Assembly: GCA_902475475.1 (NCBI GenBank)
Contig: CABRZY010000026.1
Span: 1-14,794, forward strand
Source: an uncultured Collinsella sp.
GTDB taxonomy: Bacteria > Actinomycetota > Coriobacteriia > Coriobacteriales > Coriobacteriaceae
DNA length: 14,794 nt
Reading direction: 5' to 3'
A model generated the notes under the pieces. It saw nothing but the letters and a program-made list of their open reading frames with translations, was not told the origin of the DNA and made no database searches. The position numbers and the translations under genes are program-made. Positions 7,093-14,794 of the stretch are shown here, piece after piece. How positions within the stretch are numbered: the stretch's first letter is position 1; each line of letters opens with the position of its first letter.

Positions 7093-7120
7093 ACCGACGC
7101 TACAGGCGATGCGCGTCGGT
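7093..7120 (-). promoter_or_regulatory. Hairpin in the ferredoxin mRNA leader
   Basis: ACCGACGC (7093-7100) and GCGTCGGT (7113-7120) are perfect 8-bp arms around a 12-base loop. The hairpin lies between the predicted promoter and the ribosome-binding site and ends about four bases upstream of that site. It could stabilise the leader or affect initiation. Not a known riboswitch that I recognise. Confidence 0.45.
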
Positions 7121-7134
7121 TTGATTCGGGCAAA

Positions 7135-7162
7135 AACATACCACGGGAGCGACCGTTTGCAA
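7135..7162 (-). promoter_or_regulatory. Candidate ferredoxin promoter
   Basis: On the minus strand TTGCAA (7162-7157) and TATGTT (7140-7135) are 16 bp apart, giving a transcript start near 7128 and a leader of about 55 bases. Matched by eye to the sigma-70-type consensus. Confidence 0.4.
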
Positions 7163-7296
7163 TACCCTCTGACCGGCATCTTCATACCGTTCGCCGAGTA
7201 TGCCAAGGTTTACTAAAAAATGCGCAGGTGGGGCCGTTGAGCTGCGCAAATGTTAGCTAAAGGTGACTTGAAATATTGAGCGATTGAGCGTGCTTG
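7163..7296. other. Non-coding spacer between ferredoxin promoter and repeat array
   Basis: No gene is supported here. The only structure noted is an exact tandem duplication of ATTGAGCG at 7275-7290, just before the 62-bp repeat array. Confidence 0.5.
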
Positions 7297-7468
7297 CGGA
7301 AACCGCATCCCATTATTTTGTCGAAAAACGGGTTGCAGTTTCCGGTTAGGCCCGCTAGCGGAAAATGCGAGCCGGTATCAGCTCTCAAAACGGGATACGG
7401 TTTCCGGTTGAGCCTTCAGACGGAAACTGCGACCCGGAATCCACGCTCAAACCGGGATGAGCTTTCCG
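7297..7468. repeat. Array of three 62-bp inverted-repeat units
   Basis: Left arms start at 7297, 7359 and 7421, and the matching GGG of the right arms at 7330, 7392 and 7454, so the period is exactly 62 bp throughout. The left arms read CGGAAACCGCATCCC, CGGAAAATGCGAGCCGG and CGGAAACTGCGACCCGG. Each right arm is an approximate reverse complement; in unit 1 the arms (7297-7311 and 7330-7344) pair at 13 of 15 positions around an 18-base loop. Between units lie short linkers (for example TTAGGCCCGCTAG). The array sits about 260 bp upstream of the dnaK start. Function is not known; REP/BIME-like element is the nearest description. Confidence 0.8.
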
Positions 7469-7621
7469 CAAGACGGCCCCCAGGCACCCCCGGACGCAAA
7501 CCTCAGCCATCTCTACATAGATCTCGATAGATCTGCCCAGAACTCAAACAGCGCGTCTACCTGCATATTTGCGAACCTAAACTCTTGGCAATAAGAAATC
7601 TTATATGAATTGACTTAGATT
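7469..7621. other. Non-coding region upstream of dnaK
   Basis: No gene is supported. AAATCT (7596-7601) and AGATTT (7617-7622) form a short inverted repeat in an A/T-rich stretch that includes TTGACT (7610-7615). No CTTGAGT-N7-ACTCAAG (HAIR) or CIRCE element is visible. Confidence 0.4.
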
Positions 7622-7652
7622 TTGTATATTCCGGCCCATAAGGGGATACACT
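7622..7652 (+). promoter_or_regulatory. Weak candidate dnaK promoter
   Basis: TTGTAT (7622-7627) and TACACT (7647-7652) are 19 bp apart, in the A/T-rich stretch before dnaK. Other pairings are possible, so the exact start is uncertain. Confidence 0.25.
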
Positions 7653-7731
7653 ACATCCTGAAAGACAAGCCGAAGTGCCGCGCGACAGACCGTCGAGGCG
7701 GCGCGAACGCAAAAGAGAGAGGGAATTTCTA

Positions 7732-9624
<1,893 letters not shown>

Positions 9625-9626
9625 TC

Positions 9627-10469
9627 ATGTCCGCCCGTAAAGCTCGCACGGAGGCGGCTGCCGCTGGCGCCGCCCCCGTTGACTCTGAGGAGAAGGACGT
9701 GAAGATTCCCGTAGAGGCCGTCGACGATACCGAGGCCAACGAGGCCGAGGCCGCCGAGGCTGCCGAGAACCAGGTAGAGGATTCCAACAAGGAGGCGACG
9801 ATGACCGAGGACGAGATGGTGGAAGCTGCTATCCGCGCCGGTGAGGAAGCCGCCGACAACGACTTTAAGCTCAAGTTCGAGCAGGCCCAAAAGGAGCTTG
9901 CCGACGTGCGCAGCGAGCTCGATGCTGCGGCAGAGGCCCAGAAGGCCGCCGAGGACAAGGCAAAGGATGCCACCGAGCGTACCGCCCGTCTGCAGGCCGA
10001 CTGGGAGAACTTCCGTCGCCGCACCGCCAATGAGCGTATCGCCGAGCGCGAGCGCGCGACCGAGAAGCTCGTCACTGCGCTGCTGCCGGTGGTCGACGAT
10101 ATCGAGCGTGCGATCGACCATGCCCGCAGCCAGGAGCTTGCCGACGACTTTAAGCAGTTCGTCGATGGCGTCGACGCGGTACATGCCAAGCTGCTCGATG
10201 TGTTTGCGCACGAGGGCGTTGAGCCCATCGATCCCAAGGGCGAGGCATTCGATCCGCTCGAGCACCAGGCCGTGGGTCGCGTCGAGGACGCGTCGCAGTA
10301 CGACGAGACCGTCAACGACGTGTACCAGAAGGGCTACCGCATGGCGGATCGCATCCTGCGTTCCGCGATGGTGACGGTGACCTACGGTGGCGAGAAGCGC
10401 CCCGCACCGGAGCCCGAAGCGGCGCCCGAGGATGCTACGGCCGATACGGCCGAGAGCACCGAGGAGTAA
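9627..10469 (+). CDS. grpE: Nucleotide exchange factor GrpE
   Basis: GrpE releases ADP from DnaK and resets the folding cycle. From ATG 9627 the protein has 280 residues: a long acidic, low-complexity start (1-60), a long coiled-coil helix (about 75-160) with 'ADWENFRRRTANERI', and the compact beta domain with 'EAFDPLEHQAVGR' and 'GYRMADRILRSAMVTVTYG' (about 207-254), then an acidic Ala/Glu tail. The first ATG lies two bases after the dnaK stop but has only a weak ribosome-binding site. An in-frame ATG at 9801 has an almost perfect site (AAGGAGG, 9789-9795) and would give a 222-residue protein close to the usual GrpE size. Either start, or both, may be used. Function is certain; the start is not. 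Confidence 0.96.
   Translation: MSARKARTEAAAAGAAPVDSEEKDVKIPVEAVDDTEANEAEAAEAAENQVEDSNKEATMTEDEMVEAAIRAGEEAADNDFKLKFEQAQKELADVRSELDAAAEAQKAAEDKAKDATERTARLQADWENFRRRTANERIAERERATEKLVTALLPVVDDIERAIDHARSQELADDFKQFVDGVDAVHAKLLDVFAHEGVEPIDPKGEAFDPLEHQAVGRVEDASQYDETVNDVYQKGYRMADRILRSAMVTVTYGGEKRPAPEPEAAPEDATADTAESTEE
9789..9803 (+). promoter_or_regulatory. Strong internal ribosome-binding site in grpE
   Basis: AAGGAGG (9789-9795) lies five bases before an in-frame ATG at 9801. It is much stronger than the site before ATG 9627 and suggests that a shorter GrpE of 222 residues is made instead of, or as well as, the long form. Confidence 0.55.
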
Positions 10470-10474
10470 TTGAG

Positions 10475-10505
10475 AAGGGCCCCGGGGCAACACCCGGGGC
10501 CCTTT
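10475..10505 (+). terminator. Terminator-like GC hairpin between grpE and dnaJ
   Basis: Perfect 12-bp arms (10475-10486 AAGGGCCCCGGG and 10493-10504) enclose a six-base loop, followed only by TTTCT. It begins six bases after the grpE stop. The weak T-run suggests partial termination or an mRNA-stabilising or processing stem, which would lower dnaJ relative to dnaK and grpE. Confidence 0.65.
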
Positions 10506-10577
10506 CTGGCCTAGTGCCATATGAAAGCATGAACCGTCGTCTGCATGGGCGGCGGACGTAACAGGAGAGGAGCTACG

Positions 10578-11543
10578 ATGGCTGCAGGCAAAACCTTCTA
10601 TGACATCCTGGGCGTATCCAAGAGCGCCTCCGACAAAGAGATCAAGAGCGCGTTTCGCAAGCTCGCGCAAAAATATCACCCCGATGCCGGCGGCGACGAG
10701 GCCAAGTTCAAGGAGATCAGCGAGGCCTACGAGACGCTTTCGGACGAGAAGAAGCGCAAAGAGTACGACCAGATGCTCATGTTTGGCGGCATGCCGGGCG
10801 CGGGCGGCGCGTATAGCGGTGGCTACGGAGCCAGTGCCGGCGCGAGCGGCTGGGGCGATATCTTCGACAGCATCTTTAGCGGCAACGGCGCCTGGGGCAG
10901 CGATTGGGGCTCGGGCTTTGCCGGGGCCGCGGGCGCTGCCGGTGCCGGCGCGGGTCGCAGCCGCGCGCGCAAGGGCGGCGACTTGTCGCTGACCGTCGAT
11001 GTGACGGCTGAGGACGCGTTTCGCGGCGTGACGCACAAGGTCACCTATCGCATTCCCTCGACGGGCGAGCAGCAGACCATTACGGTCTCGGTGCCTGCAG
11101 GCGCGGTCGACGGCGGCAAGCTGCGTTATAAACGTCGCGGCGAGTATGGCGTTGCGGGTGGCGAGCGCGGCGACCTGGTCGTGACCACGCATGTGGAGGA
11201 GCACCCGCTGTTTAAGCGCAAGGGTGCCGATGTGACCATGGAGGTGCCGATCTCGGTCTATGAGGCGGCGCTCGGCTGCACGGTGGACGTGCCGACGCCC
11301 GGCGGTGCGACGGTTCGTCTGAAGGTGCCCGCGGGTACCCAGACGGGCAAGAAGTTCCGCTTTAAGGAAATGGGGGCGCCCGACGTTAAGCACCGTGGCC
11401 GCACAGGCGCGCTGCTCGTCGAGATCAAGGTGCAGGTCCCCACGAACCTATCCGATGACGAGTGCGATGCCATGACCAAGCTGCGCGAGGCCGACACGCG
11501 CGACTATCGCGAGAAAGTCAACCGTTACAAGGCGACGTACTAG
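10578..11543 (+). CDS. dnaJ: Class B J-domain co-chaperone (DnaJ/CbpA-type, no zinc finger)
   Basis: J-proteins deliver substrates to DnaK and stimulate its ATPase. The 321-residue protein has a J domain (about 6-70) with the essential HPD at 34-36 ('QKYHPDAGG'), then a Gly/Ala/Ser-rich linker (about 74-130, with 'WGDIFDSIFSG'), and two C-terminal beta domains (about 133-310: 'GGDLSLTVDVTAEDAFRG', 'VPAGAVDGGKLRYKRRGEYG', 'VPAGTQTGKKFRFKEMG'). The four CxxCxGxG zinc-binding repeats of classical DnaJ are entirely missing, so it is class B, like CbpA or actinobacterial DnaJ2. ATG 10578 follows AGGAGAGGAG (10563-10572). It lies 108 bp after grpE behind a terminator-like hairpin and 72 bp before hspR. 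Confidence 0.95.
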   Translation: MAAGKTFYDILGVSKSASDKEIKSAFRKLAQKYHPDAGGDEAKFKEISEAYETLSDEKKRKEYDQMLMFGGMPGAGGAYSGGYGASAGASGWGDIFDSIFSGNGAWGSDWGSGFAGAAGAAGAGAGRSRARKGGDLSLTVDVTAEDAFRGVTHKVTYRIPSTGEQQTITVSVPAGAVDGGKLRYKRRGEYGVAGGERGDLVVTTHVEEHPLFKRKGADVTMEVPISVYEAALGCTVDVPTPGGATVRLKVPAGTQTGKKFRFKEMGAPDVKHRGRTGALLVEIKVQVPTNLSDDECDAMTKLREADTRDYREKVNRYKATY

Positions 11544-11559
11544 GGCGGTCGTGGCGCAC

Positions 11560-11575
11560 GCCCGCGCCCGCGGGC
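11560..11575. repeat. GC-rich palindrome between dnaJ and hspR
   Basis: GCCCGCG (11560-11566) and CGCGGGC (11569-11575) are complementary around two bases. It could form a short hairpin in the dnaJ-hspR mRNA. No T-run follows, so it is not a clear terminator. Confidence 0.35.
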
Positions 11576-11615
11576 TTATGATGGACGATAACGAGACGGA
11601 AAGGGGTCAGGTAGC

Positions 11616-12032
11616 ATGGCCGAGGACAATAGGAACAAACCGCTGTACATGATCAGCGTGGCGGCCGAGCTGACCGGCATGCACCCGCAGACTCTGCGCG
11701 TCTACGAGTCCAAGGGCCTGGTGAACCCCCAGCGCTCGGGCGGCAACACGCGTCTGTATTCGCGTGCCGATATCGAGCGCCTGGAGCTCATCAACCAGCT
11801 GACCGACGAGGGCATCAACCTTGCCGGCGTGGTGCGCATCCTCGATATGAAGGAGCGTGCCGAGGAGCGCGAGCGCGAGAACGAAAAGCTCCGCGCCCGC
11901 GTGCGCCAGCTCGAGGACGAGCTGCACGAGTACAAGATGCAGAAGAAGATCACCGCCCTGGCCCCGCGCGACGGCTCGGTTAACCCCGAACAGGTCATGC
12001 GCAAGCTGCTGGGTGCCGGCGGGGATTTGTAG
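11616..12032 (+). CDS. hspR: MerR-family heat-shock repressor HspR
   Basis: HspR is the actinobacterial repressor of the dnaK operon; DnaK acts as its co-repressor in Streptomyces. The 138-residue protein has a MerR-type winged helix ('YMISVAAELTGMHPQTLRVY', about 11-30, then 'GLVNP.RSGGNTRLYS'), a helical region ending near 78 and a coiled coil (about 79-112, 'ERERENEKLRARVRQLEDEL') for dimerisation. 'HPQTLRVYE.KGLV.P.RS.GNTR' is characteristic of HspR within MerR. ATG 11616 is preceded by GGAAAGGGG (11598-11606). Its place at the end of dnaK-grpE-dnaJ is the typical actinobacterial arrangement and implies autoregulation, though the expected HAIR operator is not seen here. Confidence 0.95.
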   Translation: MAEDNRNKPLYMISVAAELTGMHPQTLRVYESKGLVNPQRSGGNTRLYSRADIERLELINQLTDEGINLAGVVRILDMKERAEERERENEKLRARVRQLEDELHEYKMQKKITALAPRDGSVNPEQVMRKLLGAGGDL

Positions 12033-12034
12033 GT

Positions 12035-12058
12035 TCCGCCGTTCTACCGAACGGCGGA
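12035..12058. repeat. Perfect hairpin just after hspR
   Basis: TCCGCCGTTC (12035-12044) and GAACGGCGGA (12049-12058) form a perfect 10-bp stem with a TACC loop, starting three bases after the hspR stop. It lacks a T-run, so it is not a standard terminator; it may stabilise the mRNA 3' end ahead of the terminator at 12102-12143. Confidence 0.6.
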
Positions 12059-12101
12059 CCGGCCGACGCTGCGTGACGTCCAGAGCGACAATTTGTCATT
12101 C

Positions 12102-12143
12102 AAAAGGCAAGGCATGACCAGAAGGTCTATGCCTTGCCTTTTT
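12102..12143. terminator. Rho-independent terminator of the chaperone cluster
   Basis: AAAAGGCAAGGCAT (12102-12115) pairs perfectly with 12129-12142 around a 13-base loop, and the right arm ends in a run of five T's. The mirrored A-run would also let it work in the reverse direction. The 9-base arms GACGTCCAG (12075-12083) and CTGGACGTC (12160-12168) flank it. Confidence 0.9.
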
Positions 12144-12220
12144 CATGCCAACTTGTTCGCCCTGGACGTCGCTCGCTGTCCGTCCTCTACCTGCGGCGTT
12201 GCCTTGCTCCGGATGCGGTA

Positions 12221-12325
12221 GTCATTGGGGACGTTCTTAAATGACTGGTCAAAGGGGACATTCTTGCGGCACTTGGCAGTTGGGGACGTTCCTTTTGTGC
12301 CGGCACTTTGGGACACTCCTTGTCA
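12221..12325. repeat. Four imperfect tandem repeats of 27/28 bp
   Basis: The core GGGGAC (or TGGGAC) starts at 12227, 12254, 12282 and 12309, so copies are 27, 28 and 27 bp apart. The copies read GGGGACGTTCTT, GGGGACATTCTT, GGGGACGTTCCTTTTGTG and TGGGACACTCCTTGTCAG. The palindrome GTGCCGGCAC (12297-12306) lies between copies 3 and 4. The unit resembles the palindrome between nadA and nadB (3877-3907). No gene is supported between the terminator at 12143 and the hydratase start at 12472; this array is the main content. Confidence 0.7.
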
Positions 12326-12471
12326 GAAGAGCGATGCAAGGTGCTCGTCCTTTGCTTTACTGAGATAAAGTGAACGCGCAGATTCGTAACCAACTCGCAA
12401 CCGTTCTATGGCACGATATTGAACGAATGTATGCTATGCGCCCAAATCTTTTGGGCAGAGTGGGAGACAGT
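12326..12471. other. Upstream region of the hydratase gene
   Basis: The hydratase frame is open back to a GTG at 12370, but the extra 34 residues do not look like the family N-terminus. A convincing -35/-10 pair was not found. A ribosome-binding site GGGAGA (12462-12467) precedes ATG 12472. CCCAAA-TCT-TTTGGG (12441-12455) can form a small hairpin just upstream of it. Confidence 0.45.
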
Positions 12472-14772
12472 ATGGTTAAGCTGTACGAGGACGGCATCTA
12501 CCTGCGCGGTGGCAGCGAGGTCGTGCCCGCGGCCGAGGCTGCCGAGCGCGGTATTACGCAGACGCCCGAGGATGCCAAGCGCGGCACCATCGCGTATTCG
12601 ATCCTCCAGGCACACAATACGTCCGGCGACCCCGAGGCGCTCAAGATTCGCTTCGACGCCATGGCGAGCCACGACATCACCTTTGTCGGCATCATCCAGA
12701 CGGCGCGCGCCTCGGGCATGGAGCAGTTCCCGCTGCCCTACGTGCTCACCAACTGCCACAACTCGCTGTGCGCCGTGGGCGGCACCATCAACGAGGACGA
12801 CCACGTCTTTGGTCTCTCGGCTGCCAAGAAGTACGGCGGCATCTTCGTCCCGCCGCACATCGCCGTCATCCACTCCTTTATGCGTGAGAATTTCGCCGGC
12901 TGTGGCAAGATGATCCTGGGCTCCGACTCGCACACCCGCTACGGCGCTCTGGGCACCATGGCCGTGGGCGAGGGCGGTGGCGAGCTGGCAAAGCAGCTGC
13001 TGCGCGACACCTACGATGTCGCCTATCCCGGCGTCGTTGCCATCTATCTCACGGGCGCCCCGCGCCCCGGCGTTGGCCCGCACGACGTGGCGCTCGCCAT
13101 CATCCGTGCCGTCTTTGCCAAGGGTTACGTTAAGAACAAGGTTATGGAGTTCGTGGGCCCCGGTATCGCGAGCATGACGACCGACTACCGCAACGGCGTC
13201 GACGTCATGACCACCGAGACCACCTGCCTGTCGAGCATCTGGGCCACCGACGAGGACACGCACGCGTTTTTGACCATGCACGGCCGCGGCGACGACTACC
13301 GCGAGCTCAAGCCCGCCGATGTCGCCTACTACGACGGCTGCGTCGAGGTCGATCTGTCGAGCATCAAGCCCATGATCGCGCTGCCGTTCCATCCTTCCAA
13401 CGGCTTTGAGATCGACGAGCTCAACGAGAACCTCGAGGACATCCTGCACGAGGTCGAGCTCGAGGCTGCCAAGATCGGCGAGGGCAAGACGCACTTTAGC
13501 CTGCTCGACAAGATCGTCGACGGCAAGCTGCACGTGCAGCAGGGCGTTATCGCCGGCTGCTCGGGCGGCAACTACGACTCCGTGGTCCAGGCTGCCCGCG
13601 TGCTCAAAGGCGCCAACACCGGCTGCGGCGAGTTCTCGCTGTCGGTCTATCCCACGAGCCAGCCCGTGGCACTCGAGCTTACACGCCGCGGCTATATCTA
13701 CGACCTCATGGAGGCTGGCGCGATCGTGCGCACGGCGTTCTGCGGTCCGTGCTTCGGTGCCGGCGACACGCCTGCCAACAACGGTCTGTCCATCCGCCAC
13801 ACCACGCGTAACTTCCCTAATCGCGAGGGTTCCAAGCCGGGTAATGGCCAGCTGAGCGCCGTGGCCCTGATGGACGCTCGCTCCATTGCGGCGACGGCTG
13901 CCAACGGCGGCGTCCTGACGCCGGCGACCGACCTGCCCGAGGAGACTTGGGACGAGGCCTGCGAGTACACCTTTGACGACGCGCCGTACAAAAAGCGCGT
14001 GTACTGGGGCTTTGGCAAGGCGGAGCCTGCCGACGAGCTGGTCGAAGGCCCCAACATCAAGCCGTGGCCCGCGATGGAGCCCCTCGGCGACGACATCCTG
14101 CTCAAGGTGTGCTCCAAGATCATGGACCCGGTCACCACGACCGACGAGCTCATTCCTTCGGGCGAGACGAGCTCCTTCCGCTCCAACCCTCTGGGTCTGG
14201 CCGAGTTTACTCTGAGCCGTCGCGACCCTGCCTACGTGGGTCGCTCCAAGGAGGTCGATGCGGTGGAGAAGCGCCGCGTTGCCGGTGAAGCCGCGGGCGA
14301 CCTGGCGGCACTCGATGCTGAGCTTGCCAGCGTGTTTGAGGCACTGGCCGGCGCGGGTGTCACGGCCGATGCCAAGGCGACCGAGTACGGCTCTATGCTC
14401 TATGCCAAGAAGCCCGGCGACGGTTCCGCCCGCGAGCAGGCCGCGAGCTGCCAGCGCGTGATTGGCGGCCTGGCCAACATCGTCCACGAGTACGCCACCA
14501 AGCGCTATCGCTCCAACGTGATGAACTGGGGCATGGTGCCCTTCCAGATGGAGGACGAGCCCAGCTTTGAGGTAGGCGACTGCGTCTTTGTGCCGGGTAT
14601 CCGCGCCGCGCTCGACGGCGACCTAAAGGACATCGCCGCCTACGTGGTGCGCGCCGACGGCACGGTCGAGCAGATTGAGCTTTACATTGCCGATATGACG
14701 GCAGAGGAGCGCGCCATCGTCAAGGCCGGCTGCCTGATTAACTACAACAAGTTCAAGGCCGCTGCCGAGTAA
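12472..14772 (+). CDS. Aconitase-superfamily hydratase (YbhJ-like), 4Fe-4S
   Basis: This is a 766-residue [4Fe-4S] (de)hydratase of the aconitase superfamily. 'LGSDSHTRYGALG' and 'VGEGGGELAKQL' match the superfamily's 'GTDSHTP.GG.LG' and 'GVGGADAV' segments. The expected cluster ligands are C363 ('IAGCSGGNYDS', in place of the usual GSCTNS), C424 and C427 ('FCGPCFGAGD'); this spacing is very close to that of mitochondrial aconitase. The C-terminal swivel domain follows an acidic, alanine-rich linker (about 600-660) and contains 'RSNVMNWGMVPFQ'. The altered GCSGG motif and 'NCHNSLCAVGG' near residue 102 set it apart from true citrate/isocitrate aconitases and point to the YbhJ-like hydratases, whose substrate is not known to me. 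ATG 12472 has a ribosome-binding site (GGGAGA) and gives the start 'MVKLYEDGIYLRGG'; GTG 12370 is a longer alternative. Confidence 0.88.
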   Translation: MVKLYEDGIYLRGGSEVVPAAEAAERGITQTPEDAKRGTIAYSILQAHNTSGDPEALKIRFDAMASHDITFVGIIQTARASGMEQFPLPYVLTNCHNSLCAVGGTINEDDHVFGLSAAKKYGGIFVPPHIAVIHSFMRENFAGCGKMILGSDSHTRYGALGTMAVGEGGGELAKQLLRDTYDVAYPGVVAIYLTGAPRPGVGPHDVALAIIRAVFAKGYVKNKVMEFVGPGIASMTTDYRNGVDVMTTETTCLSSIWATDEDTHAFLTMHGRGDDYRELKPADVAYYDGCVEVDLSSIKPMIALPFHPSNGFEIDELNENLEDILHEVELEAAKIGEGKTHFSLLDKIVDGKLHVQQGVIAGCSGGNYDSVVQAARVLKGANTGCGEFSLSVYPTSQPVALELTRRGYIYDLMEAGAIVRTAFCGPCFGAGDTPANNGLSIRHTTRNFPNREGSKPGNGQLSAVALMDARSIAATAANGGVLTPATDLPEETWDEACEYTFDDAPYKKRVYWGFGKAEPADELVEGPNIKPWPAMEPLGDDILLKVCSKIMDPVTTTDELIPSGETSSFRSNPLGLAEFTLSRRDPAYVGRSKEVDAVEKRRVAGEAAGDLAALDAELASVFEALAGAGVTADAKATEYGSMLYAKKPGDGSAREQAASCQRVIGGLANIVHEYATKRYRSNVMNWGMVPFQMEDEPSFEVGDCVFVPGIRAALDGDLKDIAAYVVRADGTVEQIELYIADMTAEERAIVKAGCLINYNKFKAAAE

Positions 14773-14794
14773 CGCACTTAATTGTCCGCCCGGG

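Noticed and set aside
7297..7468. CRISPR array
   Set aside because: The repeats are imperfect inverted pairs with similar loops, not identical direct repeats separated by unique spacers, and no cas gene is present.
7294..7530. 78-codon open frame on the plus strand before dnaK
   Set aside because: It runs across the 62-bp repeat array and has no ribosome-binding site or family resemblance; the repeat explains the sequence.
7675..7731. N-terminal extension of DnaK from GTG 7675
   Set aside because: The added residues are arginine-rich, unlike any DnaK N-terminus, and a strong ribosome-binding site precedes ATG 7732.
12406..14487. 693-codon open frame antisense to the hydratase
   Set aside because: Shadow of the codon bias of the real gene on the plus strand; no recognisable domain.

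Overview
The window looks like chromosomal DNA from a high-GC gut actinobacterium of the Coriobacteriia, most likely Collinsella or a close relative. I infer this from the strong G/C bias at third codon positions, the actinobacterial chaperone order dnaK-grpE-dnaJ-hspR, the nadA-nadB-nadC-niaR operon, and the short intergenic repeats. No database search was possible, so the genus is an inference.

Layout. (1) 1-489: the C-terminal end of a gene that enters from the left. It resembles the uracil-DNA-glycosylase fold but has lost the catalytic motifs. (2) 554-2553, minus strand: a two-gene Agr/Lyt-type two-component system, a LytTR response regulator followed by a GHKL membrane kinase, with the two genes overlapping by one base. 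(3) 2761-6712: the de novo NAD operon nadA-nadB-nadC-niaR. It is preceded by a perfect 19-bp inverted repeat over the promoter, probably the operator of the NiaR repressor that the last gene encodes. (4) 6731-6847: a long imperfect stem-loop and a bidirectional terminator. (5) 6888-7073, minus: a small 2[4Fe-4S] ferredoxin. (6) 7074-7731: a long non-coding stretch with the ferredoxin leader and an array of three 62-bp inverted-repeat units. (7) 7732-12032: the heat-shock cluster dnaK, grpE, a class B dnaJ without zinc finger, and hspR, with a GC-rich terminator-like hairpin between grpE and dnaJ. (8) 12033-12471: a terminator, then four tandem 27/28-bp repeats. (9) 12472-14772: an aconitase-superfamily hydratase of the YbhJ-like type.

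How the genes work together. NadB oxidises L-aspartate to iminoaspartate, NadA condenses it with dihydroxyacetone phosphate to quinolinate, and NadC converts quinolinate to nicotinate mononucleotide. NiaR probably closes the loop by repressing the operon when niacin is available. DnaK, GrpE and the J-protein form a folding machine, and HspR is expected to repress its own cluster, although no canonical HAIR operator is visible. The enzymes with iron-sulfur clusters (NadA, the ferredoxin, the hydratase) fit an anaerobic lifestyle.

Most of the window is ordinary core genome. The least explained parts are the non-coding repeats: the 62-bp hairpin array before dnaK, the 21-bp-arm stem-loop after niaR, and the GGGAC-type repeats at 3877-3907 and 12221-12325.
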